Part shown: positions 1 to 10,763 of the stretch, one piece after another
How the letters are laid out: every line of letters begins with the position of its first letter
How positions within the stretch are numbered: position 1 is the stretch's first letter
DNA from: Agreia sp. Leaf210
GTDB lineage: Bacteria > Actinomycetota > Actinomycetes > Actinomycetales > Microbacteriaceae
DNA: 64,000 bases
Direction: 5' to 3'
NCBI RefSeq assembly: GCF_001421485.1
Contig: NZ_LMKK01000001.1
Coordinates: 5,717-69,716, forward strand
The notes under the pieces: model-generated
The model's input: only the letters and a program-made list of their open reading frames with translations
Told to the model about the DNA's origin: nothing
The model's database searches: none
Position numbers and translations under genes: made by a program

Positions 1-2
1 TA

Positions 3-29
3 GTGCACGCTGTTGAGTTCTCAAAGATC
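3..29 (-). promoter_or_regulatory. Conserved rRNA-leader motif
   Basis: On the minus strand this contains TTTGAGAACTCAACAGCGTG. A near-identical block stands before rRNA genes in many actinobacteria, where it belongs to the leader involved in processing and antitermination. A related block also occurs before 23S. The upstream promoters favour a 16S leader. Confidence 0.7.
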
Positions 30-89
30 GGACGCACCCGAACATCCACCACACCAACCGGCGCAGCCTCAACTCGGGGCAACTTCTCA

Positions 90-118
90 AACCTAGACCC
101 AAGTTTCGTTTCTGTCAA
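90..118 (-). promoter_or_regulatory. Putative rRNA promoter, proximal
   Basis: The minus strand shows TTGACA at 113-118, a 17-base spacer and TAGGTT at 90-95. This is a perfect -35 box with good spacing. It lies about 60 bases before the conserved leader motif. Confidence 0.65.
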
Positions 119-315
119 ATCGTGTTTTGCGCTAGTCCGGATGAATCCGGGCGCTCAACATGACTTCCGACAGAACGTTCCTGGGAAGAGGCGTTATACA
201 TCCTAAAGCAGTTCTACAGAACACTTCTAGAGCGAATCTGATTCAGCTTAGGATTTGGTCCCGCTTGAGGCCGGAAGCTCTTCGGCTTTCCGAACCTGTG
301 GGGTGACAAGAGAAG

Positions 316-344
316 ACATTACGGGCAGTTTCTGCGGCCGTCAA
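316..344 (-). promoter_or_regulatory. Putative rRNA promoter, distal
   Basis: The minus strand shows TTGACG at 339-344, a 17-base spacer and TAATGT at 316-321. Together with the proximal promoter it gives the tandem-promoter layout common for rRNA operons. It sits only about 45 bases after the tyrS stop codon. Confidence 0.6.
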
Positions 345-370
345 AACCGGCGTGCAGCCCGGGCGTGTCG

Positions 371-386
371 CCGCGGAATTCCGCGG
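371..386 (-). repeat. 16-bp perfect palindrome after tyrS
   Basis: CCGCGGAATTCCGCGG is self-complementary and starts four bases after the tyrS stop. It has no T-tract, so it is not a classical intrinsic terminator. It may act as a transcript-end hairpin or a protein site separating tyrS from the rRNA promoters. Confidence 0.4.
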
Positions 387-390
387 AACG

Positions 391-1698
391 TCACTCGACG
401 AAGACTCCAGCGAGCGTCTTCTTGCCCCGTCGTAGAACGGCGACACCCGCAGGCAGAACCGATCCGTCGATCGTGGCCGACTCGTCGACCACCACCGCGT
501 TGTTCACATAGACCCCGCCCTGGGCGATCGCACGCCGCGCTTCGCTCGCGCTCTTGGTCAGACCTGTGTCGACCATGAGTTGCGTGATCAGGGCGTCGGG
601 CGCACACGTGGTGTTCGGCAACTCGCGGAGTGCGGACACCAGCGTGACGTCATCGAGATCGGCCAGATCTCCTTGGCCGAACAAGGCCTGAGCCGCCGCT
701 ATCGCCGAATCGGTCGCTTCGACTCCGTGCACGAGCGAAGTCACCTCGTAGGCGAGTGTCTTCTGTGCTTCACGACGGAACGGTTCCGATTCGACGAGCC
801 CGGCGAGCCGCTCGATCTCTGTGCGGGGAAGGAAAGTGAAGATCTTGAGCCGGGCGATGACGTCGGCATCGAGGGTGTTGAGCCAGAACTGGTAGAAGGC
901 GTATGGACTCGTGAGCTCGGGATCCAGCCACACGGCGTTGCCCTCGCTCTTGCCGAACTTGGTGCCGTCCGAGTTCGTGATGAGGGGGGTGCCGATGGCG
1001 TGGGCACTGCCCTGCGCTGCCCGGTGGATGAGGTCGGTTCCGCTCGTGAGATTGCCCCATTGATCGCTTCCCCCGGTCTGGAGGACGCAGTCGAAGGACC
1101 GGTACAACTCCAGGAAGTCCATCCCCTGCAGAATCTGGTAGCTGAACTCCGTGTAGCTGATGCCCGCGTCGGAGTTGAGTCGCGCGCTCACCGCGTCTTT
1201 CTTGAGCATCGTGCCGACTCTGTAGTACTTGCCCACATCACGGAGGAAGTCGATGGCCGAAAGAGGTTGCGTCCAGTCGAGGTTGTTGACCATACGGGCC
1301 GCGTTGTCACCTTCGAAGTTGAGGAACTTCTCGATTTGACGCCGAAGGTAGTCGACCCATTCGGCGACGGTGTCCTTGGTGTTCAGGGTGCGCTCGGCAG
1401 TCGGCCGAGGGTCCCCGATGAGACCGGTCGATCCTCCGACCAGACCGAGGGGCCGGTGGCCTGCGAGCTGGAGCCGACGCAGAAGGAGGATCTGCACCAG
1501 ATTTCCCAGGTGCAGACTCGGAGCGGTCGGATCGAATCCGCAGTAGTAGGTGATCGGAGGACCGGCGAGGATCTTCTTCAGAGCGTCGCGATCAGTGGAG
1601 ACGTGAACGAGACCACGCCACTCGATCTCATCCCAGACATCGTCGAACGAGGAATCGTTGTGCTGGCTCGAGAGAACTTCATTCGGGTTGGTCGACAC
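391..1698 (-). CDS. tyrS: Tyrosine--tRNA ligase
   Basis: Charges tRNA-Tyr with tyrosine in the cytoplasm (class I synthetase). The 435-residue product has the HIGH-type signature HLGN at residues 63-66, the tyrosine-pocket region around YQILQGMD (187-194), the KMSKS-type loop KFGKS at 247-251, and a C-terminal S4-like RNA-binding domain from about 370. The GTG start at 1698 was chosen because it begins just before the conserved region; the open frame runs on to 2394 but that extension shows no homology and overlaps the divergent gene. A TACTGT hexamer lies seven bases before the GTG, so the mRNA may be leaderless. Length is normal for the bacterial family. Confidence 0.95.
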   Translation of the reverse strand: MSTNPNEVLSSQHNDSSFDDVWDEIEWRGLVHVSTDRDALKKILAGPPITYYCGFDPTAPSLHLGNLVQILLLRRLQLAGHRPLGLVGGSTGLIGDPRPTAERTLNTKDTVAEWVDYLRRQIEKFLNFEGDNAARMVNNLDWTQPLSAIDFLRDVGKYYRVGTMLKKDAVSARLNSDAGISYTEFSYQILQGMDFLELYRSFDCVLQTGGSDQWGNLTSGTDLIHRAAQGSAHAIGTPLITNSDGTKFGKSEGNAVWLDPELTSPYAFYQFWLNTLDADVIARLKIFTFLPRTEIERLAGLVESEPFRREAQKTLAYEVTSLVHGVEATDSAIAAAQALFGQGDLADLDDVTLVSALRELPNTTCAPDALITQLMVDTGLTKSASEARRAIAQGGVYVNNAVVVDESATIDGSVLPAGVAVLRRGKKTLAGVFVE

Positions 1699-1757
1699 CT
1701 GACCCACAGTATCAGCGGAGCCATCCGGCCCGATGAGGAGAAAACAGGGCTGAGGTC

Positions 1758-1787
1758 TTGATACCCGGGTAATCAGGTCAGTAGGCT
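1758..1787 (+). promoter_or_regulatory. Promoter of the SatD-like gene
   Basis: TTGATA at 1758-1763, an 18-base spacer and TAGGCT at 1782-1787. This places a start about 40 bases before the ATG at 1834, leaving room for the AGGAGG ribosome site at 1823-1828. Confidence 0.5.
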
Positions 1788-1833
1788 TGATCTGCAGCAC
1801 ATCAAGGCTGAGGGCTTGACCCAGGAGGACCAT

Positions 1834-2460
1834 ATGATCGTCATCACCGCAGACCAGGTCGACAGCCGACATTCGGCCGATCTCGTATCGCAGACGGCTG
1901 TCCAGCTCGGGAACACCTTCGGCGAGGGACTCGCTCTTCCCGTAGACAGGAACGCCGGCGACGAGATACAAGCTCTCGTCGTCGACGCCGATGCGGCGGT
2001 CGGTATCGTCCTCGACCTGACCCGGACCGGAAGCTGGAGCGTCGGCTTGGGAGTGGGTAGCGTCGAACAGCCGTTGGGAACGAGCACCCGTGAGGCTCGA
2101 GGTCCTGCCTTCATCGCCGCACGAGCCGCCGTCGAGTCTGCCAAGAAATCCCCCCATCGATTCGCTTGTCGATCGGAGCGCCCCGTGAACATCGGCGATG
2201 CGGCCGATCTCGAGGCTCTGATGCTGCTGCTCCTCTCGATACGCGAACGCCGAACGAAACAAGGCTGGCAGGTCTACGACCTCCTGGCACAGGGACGGAC
2301 TCAACGTGAGGCCGCCGGTCACCTGGGAATCACACCGCAGGCCGTGAGTGATCGGATGTCGGTGGGCCAGGTCAGAATCGACCTCGAGGCACATGTGCCA
2401 CTCGGCCGACTGCTGTCTCGACTCGACTCGACAGATGAATCGCCGAAAGGACGGGCCTGA
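1834..2460 (+). CDS. SatD-like DNA-binding protein
   Basis: 208 residues. The N-terminal part (MIVITADQVDSR onward) resembles the SatD family, whose founder in Streptococcus mutans is linked to acid tolerance. The C-terminal part (about 140-190, with QGRTQREAAGHLGITPQAVS) reads as a sigma-70 region-4-like helix-turn-helix. The start at 1834 is set by AGGAGG five bases upstream; the in-frame ATG at 1816 has no such site. The stop overlaps the start of the following membrane gene (TGATG), so the two are translationally coupled and probably act together. The target sites and biological role are unknown. Family assignment is moderate, DNA binding is inferred from the helix-turn-helix. Confidence 0.7.
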   Translation: MIVITADQVDSRHSADLVSQTAVQLGNTFGEGLALPVDRNAGDEIQALVVDADAAVGIVLDLTRTGSWSVGLGVGSVEQPLGTSTREARGPAFIAARAAVESAKKSPHRFACRSERPVNIGDAADLEALMLLLLSIRERRTKQGWQVYDLLAQGRTQREAAGHLGITPQAVSDRMSVGQVRIDLEAHVPLGRLLSRLDSTDESPKGRA

Positions 2461-3185
2461 TGGTCATCACCCCTCTGATCGTGTTGCTGGGCGTGGGCGT
2501 CGCGGCGAGTTCCATCGCGTTGATCCTCGACATCCGTGCCCAGAGTCCTGACACAAAAGCATCGAGAAGAACACGGTCCGGCCGCGCCGTCCTGTACTCC
2601 ACGACAATCGTCGCGTGCTGCACGCTCCTCGGCGCACTGGCTTTCTCCGGTCTCACACCGAGCGACGAGATCGATCAGACACCTCTCGGTCGCGTGACCG
2701 TGACGATCCTCACCCTCATTCTGGCCACAGTCGGCGGAGGTCCGTTCGCCGTGCTCGCACTGCGCCTTGCGACACGGGGCGCCAGTCGCGCCGGAGTTCA
2801 CGGCGGCATTCTCATCACGACGAACGGCCAGCCGAGCACTCCGGAACCCCTGCGCCAGTCCCCCGCGACCGCCGGTCTTCTTCGACGCCTTCTCGGCAAC
2901 CGGCGCGCCGATCCGGAGACGACAGAGCGTGCTCCGACTGAACCGGCGGTGGGCGCCTCGACGGTCGAGGTGCTCCGGGGAGGAACGACCATCGGGGTTC
3001 TCGAACGTCTCGCTATCGCGGGAGCCATCATCGCTGGCTTCCCCGAGGCCATCGCTGTCGTCATCGCCATCAAGGGCGTCGGCCGGTTCAGCGAGCTGGC
3101 GGCGTCCGAGGCCAAGGAGCGGTTCATCATCGGGACACTCGCGAGTTTCGTCTGGGCCTGTGCCTGTGCACTCGTTCTGCGGTGA
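2460..3185 (+). CDS. Multi-spanning membrane protein coupled to SatD-like gene
   Basis: 241 residues. Hydrophobic segments lie at about 4-24, 47-66, 80-103, 182-205 and 223-240, so it is probably an inner-membrane protein with four or five spans. Between spans three and four is a polar loop (about 105-175) rich in Arg, Pro and Thr. Its ATG overlaps the stop of the upstream SatD-like gene by one base. I recognise no catalytic motif and do not assign a function. The pairing of a DNA-binding protein with a membrane partner suggests a sensing or sequestration pair, but this is inference from context. Confidence 0.75.
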   Translation: MVITPLIVLLGVGVAASSIALILDIRAQSPDTKASRRTRSGRAVLYSTTIVACCTLLGALAFSGLTPSDEIDQTPLGRVTVTILTLILATVGGGPFAVLALRLATRGASRAGVHGGILITTNGQPSTPEPLRQSPATAGLLRRLLGNRRADPETTERAPTEPAVGASTVEVLRGGTTIGVLERLAIAGAIIAGFPEAIAVVIAIKGVGRFSELAASEAKERFIIGTLASFVWACACALVLR

Positions 3186-3218
3186 GCAGACCCTCGTGAC
3201 CGCGAGAAGCTCGATCGT

Positions 3219-3842
3219 CTAGCTGCGCTTGCGCGGCACACTCGCACGATACGGCGACACCGTCGGATCGCCGTCGATGAAGTACCGCCACGGGTACGCT
3301 GCCAGCCCGCCTGGTCCGCTGACCCCCGTGCGCACACTGCTCGCTATCTCGAACACCGCGTCGGTGAGCTCGAGCGAGTAGCCCTCGCCGAGCACATACG
3401 CTCCCCCATCCGACAGGGGAATACCCATCGCCTTCGTCAGTCTCGCCGGCCCACGAGCGAGGTCACGCAGAGCGACGTTCTCGCCCCGATGTGCTCGCGC
3501 AAGGTCGAGCCCCTCCACGATCTCGCCGGCGCGGAGAAGAACGGCTGATGCCTGGCCTTCGGGGGAACACACGATGTTGGCGCAGACGTGCATGCCATAG
3601 GTGAAGTACGTGTACAGATGCAGGGGCGGCCCGAACATCACAGCGTTCCGTGCCGTCATCCCCCGGTAGCTGTGCGATCCCGGATCTTCACCCACACCGA
3701 GATACGCCTCGACCTCGGTGATGCGCAGCGTGATATCGCCTGACTCAGAGTGCCGGGTGAACCGAGCTCCCAACAACTCGGGAGCGACGTCGACACTCGT
3801 CCTGTCGAAGAAACCCGAACTGTTCGAGGCCGGGGTGAGCAT
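3219..3842 (-). CDS. DNA-3-methyladenine glycosylase (AAG/MPG family)
   Basis: Excises alkylated purines from DNA, the first step of base-excision repair. The 207 residues match the AAG family: LLGARFTR near the N-terminus, the catalytic-site stretch ITEVEAYLG (about 42-50), then GMTARNAVMF and YFTYGMHVCANIV. The active-site glutamate is expected in TEVEAY. The gene starts four bases after the small membrane gene that follows argH, so it is probably cotranscribed with the arginine operon. It converges on the membrane gene at 2460-3185. Confidence 0.9.
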   Translation of the reverse strand: MLTPASNSSGFFDRTSVDVAPELLGARFTRHSESGDITLRITEVEAYLGVGEDPGSHSYRGMTARNAVMFGPPLHLYTYFTYGMHVCANIVCSPEGQASAVLLRAGEIVEGLDLARAHRGENVALRDLARGPARLTKAMGIPLSDGGAYVLGEGYSLELTDAVFEIASSVRTGVSGPGGLAAYPWRYFIDGDPTVSPYRASVPRKRS

Positions 3843-3846
3843 CGAT

Positions 3847-6388
<2,542 letters not shown>

Positions 6389-6445
6389 GGGAGAGCTTTC
6401 GATAAGTGTCGGAAAGGGAAAGACTAGCGGTCGCGACGGGGCTCT

Positions 6446-7639
6446 TCAGTCGAAGGGCACGGCGTCGAGCGCCGCTCGGAATCGCTCGGCGAAGAGACGT
6501 ACCTCGTCGTCGCCCACGATGAGCGGCGGAGCGATGCGGATACTCGAGTCGTTCGCCGCGTTCACGATGAGGCCCGCGTCGAGCGCTGCGGCCGACACAG
6601 CCGACGCGACCGGGCTGGTCAGACCTACTCCGATCAGGAGACCGCGACCGCGGACCTCGGCCACGTGCGGAGAACCGATGTCCCGGATCGTGCGCGCGAT
6701 CTCTTCTCCGCGAACGGCGGCGTTCTGGATGAGCCCGGCCGACTCGATCTCGGCGAGCACCGCGTTGGCCGTCGCCGTCGCGAGCGGGTTTCCGCCGAAC
6801 GTCGAGCCGTGCATTCCGCGTTGGAAGAGTTCGGATGCCCATCCGAAGGTCACGAGGGCTCCGATCGGGAAGCCCCCACCCATGCCCTTGGCCATCGTCA
6901 CGGCGTCGGGACGGATTCCGAACTGCTCGTAAGCGAACCAGGACCCCGTGCGACCGGCGCCCGTCTGGATCTCATCGAGGATCAGCAGCACGTCGTGCTC
7001 GGCGGTCAACTCTCTAGCGCGAACGAGCAACCCTTCCGGCAATTCGACGACGCCGGCCTCGCCCTTGATCGGCTCGAGGATGAGTGCGGAGACCGAGCCG
7101 TCGATGGACCGCTCGAGGGCCTCGATCGTCGAGTCGATGTGCTCCACGCCCGACGGCATCGGCTCGAAGGCGTCGCGCAGGGCAGGCTTTCCGGTCAGGG
7201 CGAGTGCGCCCATCGTGCGCCCGTGGAACGAGTCGTGCACAGCGAGAATGCGGTGACGGCTACCCGTCTTGTTGAGCCGAGCAAGCTTGAAGGCGGCCTC
7301 GTTCGCCTCGGCGCCGGAGTTTCCGAAGTACACTCGGCCCTCGTCGCCGGCGCCCGTGATTCTCTTCAGCCGCTCGGCGAGCTCGAGCTGCGGAGCGGTG
7401 GTGAAGTAGTTCGACACGTGCGCGAGGGTCGCCGCTTGACGCGAGACCGCGTCGACGAATGCCGGATGCGCGTGGCCGAGCGAGTTCACGGCGATGCCGG
7501 CGAGGAAATCCAGATACTGCTTGCCGGATTCGTCCCAGACGTAGCAGCCCTCTCCTCGAGTAAGCAGGGCGAAAGGCGAACCCATCGATTTCATCAGCGA
7601 GTCGCCGAAACGATCCGACCATGCTGTCTCGGTGTTCAC
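6446..7639 (-). CDS. argD: Acetylornithine aminotransferase
   Basis: Transfers an amino group from glutamate to N-acetylglutamate semialdehyde, giving acetylornithine (PLP enzyme, class III fold). The 397 residues show [19 protein letters not shown] for the cofactor phosphate region, [12 protein letters not shown] with the PLP-binding aspartate, and the lysine-containing [13 protein letters not shown]. It starts on a GTG that overlaps the argB stop as GTGA. Such enzymes often also act on succinyl-DAP in lysine synthesis; whether this one does cannot be told from sequence. Confidence 0.96.
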   Translation of the reverse strand: MNTETAWSDRFGDSLMKSMGSPFALLTRGEGCYVWDESGKQYLDFLAGIAVNSLGHAHPAFVDAVSRQAATLAHVSNYFTTAPQLELAERLKRITGAGDEGRVYFGNSGAEANEAAFKLARLNKTGSRHRILAVHDSFHGRTMGALALTGKPALRDAFEPMPSGVEHIDSTIEALERSIDGSVSALILEPIKGEAGVVELPEGLLVRARELTAEHDVLLILDEIQTGAGRTGSWFAYEQFGIRPDAVTMAKGMGGGFPIGALVTFGWASELFQRGMHGSTFGGNPLATATANAVLAEIESAGLIQNAAVRGEEIARTIRDIGSPHVAEVRGRGLLIGVGLTSPVASAVSAAALDAGLIVNAANDSSIRIAPPLIVGDDEVRLFAERFRAALDAVPFD

Positions 7640-8538
7640 AGTGCCTCCCGGCTGACCTCGGTGCCGATGCCGCTCTGGGTGAAGACCTCGAGCAGGATCG
7701 AGTGGGGCGTACGTCCGTCGATGATCGCGGCCTTCGCCACTCCCCCATCGACGGCTTCAAGACAGGCGGCCATCTTCGGAATCATTCCGGACTCCAGCCT
7801 GGGCAGGAGTTCGCGCAGCGATTCTGCGTCGATGCTGCTCACGAGAGAATCCCGGTTGGGCCAATCGCTGTAGAGTCCTGCCACATCGGTGAGGATGACC
7901 AGCTTGACCGCCCCGAGAGCCACGGCCAGCGCGGCGGCGGCGGCATCGGCGTTGACGTTCAATGACTGGCCGGGATTGTCGATGTCTGGAGCGATCGATG
8001 AGACGACCGGAATGTACCCGGCCTCGAGCCGCTGTCGGATACCGTCAGGATCGACCGCGACGATGTCACCCACCTGGCCGATGTCGACCTGCTCGCCGTC
8101 GACCTCGATGGTGCGTTTGCGACCGGAGAAGAGGCCGGCGTCGTCTCCGGAGAAAGCAACGGCGAGGGGGCCGTGTTCGTTGATGTGCCCGACGATCTCT
8201 CGACTGATCTGGCCCGCGAGAACCATGCGCACGACGTTCATCGCCTCGGGGCTCGTCACGCGGTAGCCGCCACGGAATTCGCTCTGGATACCGAGGCGAT
8301 CGAGCATCGCCGAGATCTGCGGTCCGCCTCCGTGCACCACGACGGGGCGGATACCCGCGTAACGCAGGAACACCATGTCTTCGGCGAACGACTTCTGTAG
8401 GGCTTCGTCGACCATGGCGTTGCCGCCGAACTTGATGACCATGATCTGGCCGTGGAATCTCTTGAGCCAGGACAAGGACTCGATCAGAGTCGAGACTTTG
8501 TCGCCGGCGGAGGCGATCGGGGTGGGCATGTCTGTCAT
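7636..8538 (-). CDS. argB: Acetylglutamate kinase
   Basis: Phosphorylates N-acetylglutamate, the committed and usually arginine-inhibited step. The 300-residue product is an amino-acid-kinase fold protein with [11 protein letters not shown] near residues 33-43, VVHGGGPQI (nucleotide/substrate loop) and [15 protein letters not shown]. Its ATG overlaps the argJ stop by one base (TGATG). The same open frame extends upstream through argJ on the other reading phase, but that part is a shadow and was discarded. An N-terminal helix before KFGGN, as seen here, is typical of the arginine-sensitive hexameric form; that inhibition is inferred. Confidence 0.96.
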   Translation of the reverse strand: MTDMPTPIASAGDKVSTLIESLSWLKRFHGQIMVIKFGGNAMVDEALQKSFAEDMVFLRYAGIRPVVVHGGGPQISAMLDRLGIQSEFRGGYRVTSPEAMNVVRMVLAGQISREIVGHINEHGPLAVAFSGDDAGLFSGRKRTIEVDGEQVDIGQVGDIVAVDPDGIRQRLEAGYIPVVSSIAPDIDNPGQSLNVNADAAAAALAVALGAVKLVILTDVAGLYSDWPNRDSLVSSIDAESLRELLPRLESGMIPKMAACLEAVDGGVAKAAIIDGRTPHSILLEVFTQSGIGTEVSREAL

Positions 8539-9698
8539 CAGGTGGCGTATGCGCTGTTCTCGTGGACGTAATCGTGGGTGAGGTCGTTCGTGAGGATCGT
8601 CGCGCTCGATGCACCGACCTTCAGATCGATGAGCACGTGCACGGCACGCGGAGTGAGATCGACCGAGTCGCTCGGCTGATCCGGCTGGCCGGAAGAGCAC
8701 ACCCGCACGCCGTTGATCGTCACATCGATATCGAATGGATCGAATTGCGCCTGGGTCGTGCCGACGGCCGCGAGCACCCGCCCCCAGTTGGGGTCGTTGC
8801 CGAAGACCGCGGCTTTGAATAGATTGCTCCGCGACACCGCGCGTCCTACGTCGACCGCCTCGTCTTCGGTGGCCGCGCGGATCGTCTCGATCGTGATGTC
8901 GTGGCTCGCGCCTTCGGCGTCGCCCTGCAACTGCTGTGCGAGATCGGCGCAGATCGCGGTGACGGCCGCCTCGAATTCGGCAGGATCGGGCACGGTTCCG
9001 GAAGCGCCCGACGCCATGATCGTCACCTGATCGTTCGTCGACATGCACCCGTCGGAGTCGAGTCGGTCGAAGGTGACTCTCGTCGCAGCGCGGAGAGCCG
9101 CGTCGAGCTGGGGGCTCGACACGTCGGCATCGGTCGTGATGACGACGAGCATCGTCGCGAGCCCCGGTGCCAGCATGCCGGCGCCCTTCGCCATGGCGCC
9201 GATGACCCAACCCGAAGGTGAGTTCACGACGGCCTGCTTCGGATGCGAGTCGGTCGTCATGATCGCACGGGCAGCATCGGGTCCACCGTCTGCGGTCAGA
9301 GCCGGAGCGGCGATATCCACCCCGGCGAGCAGACGGTCGCGGAAGCTCTGGTCCCCCGTGCCGATGAGGCCCGTCGAGCAGACGAGCACGTCCCCCGACG
9401 AGACCCCCAGACGGGCACCGACCTGTTCCGCCGTCTGATGCGTGGTCTGAAATCCGAACGCGCCGGTGTAGCAGTTCGCGCCGCCCGAATTGAGCACGAT
9501 CGCCTCGACCGATCCGTCGAGGATCGCCTGACGCGACCAGATGATGGGGTTGGCGGTGCAGCGGTTGCTCGTGAACACGGCGGCGGCCGATCGGCGCGGG
9601 CCGAGGTTCTGAACCAGGGCGAGATCGAGCGCACCCGATTCCTTGAGGCCCGCAGCGATCCCTGACGCGACGAATCCTTGTGCTGCGGTGACACTCAC
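8538..9698 (-). CDS. argJ: Bifunctional glutamate N-acetyltransferase / ornithine acetyltransferase
   Basis: Recycles the acetyl group from acetylornithine to glutamate and may also use acetyl-CoA, giving the cyclic arginine pathway. The 386-residue precursor of this family cleaves itself before a threonine; the site A181-T182 lies in APGLATML, followed by the beta-chain. The oxyanion-hole region TGLIGT is at about 109-114. It starts on a GTG overlapping the argC stop. Whether it is mono- or bifunctional is not decidable here, but the absence of argA and argE in the cluster fits recycling. Confidence 0.95.
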   Translation of the reverse strand: MSVTAAQGFVASGIAAGLKESGALDLALVQNLGPRRSAAAVFTSNRCTANPIIWSRQAILDGSVEAIVLNSGGANCYTGAFGFQTTHQTAEQVGARLGVSSGDVLVCSTGLIGTGDQSFRDRLLAGVDIAAPALTADGGPDAARAIMTTDSHPKQAVVNSPSGWVIGAMAKGAGMLAPGLATMLVVITTDADVSSPQLDAALRAATRVTFDRLDSDGCMSTNDQVTIMASGASGTVPDPAEFEAAVTAICADLAQQLQGDAEGASHDITIETIRAATEDEAVDVGRAVSRSNLFKAAVFGNDPNWGRVLAAVGTTQAQFDPFDIDVTINGVRVCSSGQPDQPSDSVDLTPRAVHVLIDLKVGASSATILTNDLTHDYVHENSAYAT

Positions 9699-10741
9699 GG
9701 TGCGACTCCATTCACCGGCAGGCCGGTCGTTTCGCCCAGACCGAGGGCGATGTTGGCCGATTGGATGGCGGCACCGGCTGTTCCCTTGACGAGATTGTCG
9801 AGGGCGGTCACGGTGACCACCCTGCCTGCGGCCTCATCGACAGCGAGCCCGACGAGAGCGACATTCGCGCCGGTGACGTCGCCGGTGCGCGGAAAACGCC
9901 CCTCGGGAAGAAGATGGACGAAGGGCTCGTCCGCGTACGCGAGCTCCCACGCACTCCGCACGTCCGACGCCGTCACTCCGGGAGCCAGTCGAGCTGTCGA
10001 GGTGGCGAGAATGCCTCTCGACATGGGAACGAGCACGGGAGTGAACGACACCGAGATGCGAGCGCCGGATGCTCCGCGGAGGTTCTGGACGATCTCCGGC
10101 ACGTGACGGTGGCGCCCGCCGACGCCGTAAGCGCTGGCCGAGCCCATGATCTCGGATGCCAGCAGATCTGTGCGCAGAGCTTTGCCCGCGCCCGAGGGAC
10201 CCACCGCGAGAACGGCCACGATGTCGTCTCCCTCTATCACGTGCGCGGCAAGCCCGGGTGCCAGCCCCAACGAGATCGCTGTGACATTGCAGCCGGGAAC
10301 GGCGATGCGCTTCACGCCGACGAGCGCATCGCGCTGCCTCGACCCGTCGTGCCTGATCAGCTCGGGGAGGCCGTAGGGCCAGGAGCCGTAGAACTCGCCA
10401 CCGTAGAAGTCGGCCCAGTCGGCCTCGTCGACGAGGCGGTGATCCGCGCCGCAGTCGACGACGAGAGTCGACGGGTCGAGACGCTCTGTCAGCTCGCCGG
10501 ACTTGCCGTGCGGCAGTCCGAGGAAGACCACGTCGTGGCCATCCAGTTTCTCGGCGGTCGTGTCGACCAGCTCAAGGTGCGCGAGCGAACGCAGATGCGG
10601 ATGCACGTCGATCAGTCGCTGGCCTGCCTTGGCGTGAGCCGTGACCGTGGTCACCTCGAAGTCGGGATGGTCGGCGAGAAGACGGAGCACCTCGCCCCCG
10701 GCGTACCCGCTCGCACCGGCAACAGCAACCGAATAAGTCAT
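9695..10741 (-). CDS. argC: N-acetyl-gamma-glutamyl-phosphate reductase
   Basis: Reduces acetylglutamyl phosphate to the semialdehyde with NADPH. The 348 residues begin with the Rossmann motif [10 protein letters not shown] (8-17) and carry the catalytic cysteine C151 in VPGCNVTA. It is the first gene of the arginine cluster. No ribosome site precedes the ATG; instead TAGATT stands six bases upstream (10748-10753), consistent with a leaderless operon mRNA. I see no obvious ArgR-type AT-rich operator before it. Confidence 0.97.
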   Translation of the reverse strand: MTYSVAVAGASGYAGGEVLRLLADHPDFEVTTVTAHAKAGQRLIDVHPHLRSLAHLELVDTTAEKLDGHDVVFLGLPHGKSGELTERLDPSTLVVDCGADHRLVDEADWADFYGGEFYGSWPYGLPELIRHDGSRQRDALVGVKRIAVPGCNVTAISLGLAPGLAAHVIEGDDIVAVLAVGPSGAGKALRTDLLASEIMGSASAYGVGGRHRHVPEIVQNLRGASGARISVSFTPVLVPMSRGILATSTARLAPGVTASDVRSAWELAYADEPFVHLLPEGRFPRTGDVTGANVALVGLAVDEAAGRVVTVTALDNLVKGTAGAAIQSANIALGLGETTGLPVNGVAP

Positions 10742-10747
10742 GCCTTA

Positions 10748-10753
10748 AATCTA
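10748..10753 (-). promoter_or_regulatory. Predicted leaderless -10 box of argC
   Basis: Minus strand TAGATT followed by six bases and the ATG. No clear -35 box. Confidence 0.5.
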
Positions 10754-10763
10754 GTCGCTCCGC

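Larger units (their letters stand above)
1..390 (-). other. rRNA operon promoter and leader region
   Basis: There is no convincing protein gene here. Read on the minus strand, the segment downstream of tyrS holds two sigma-70-like promoters and ends in a motif typical of actinobacterial rRNA leaders. I infer that an rRNA operon, with 16S first, lies just outside the window and is transcribed leftward. The 16S sequence itself is not present, so this rests on the leader motif and promoter strength. Confidence 0.7.

Noticed and set aside
371-386. Intrinsic terminator of tyrS
   Set aside because: The palindrome has no T-tract on the minus strand, so I list it only as a repeat.
580-1761. 393-residue plus-strand open frame opposite tyrS
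   Set aside because: Antisense shadow of tyrS with no recognisable domain.
1699-2394. N-terminal extension of tyrS
   Set aside because: No synthetase homology and it overlaps the SatD-like gene, which has a strong ribosome site.
7636-9711. Apparent 691-residue argB fusion
   Set aside because: Only the last 300 residues are ArgB; the rest is argJ read in the wrong frame. The ATG at 8538 overlaps the argJ stop.
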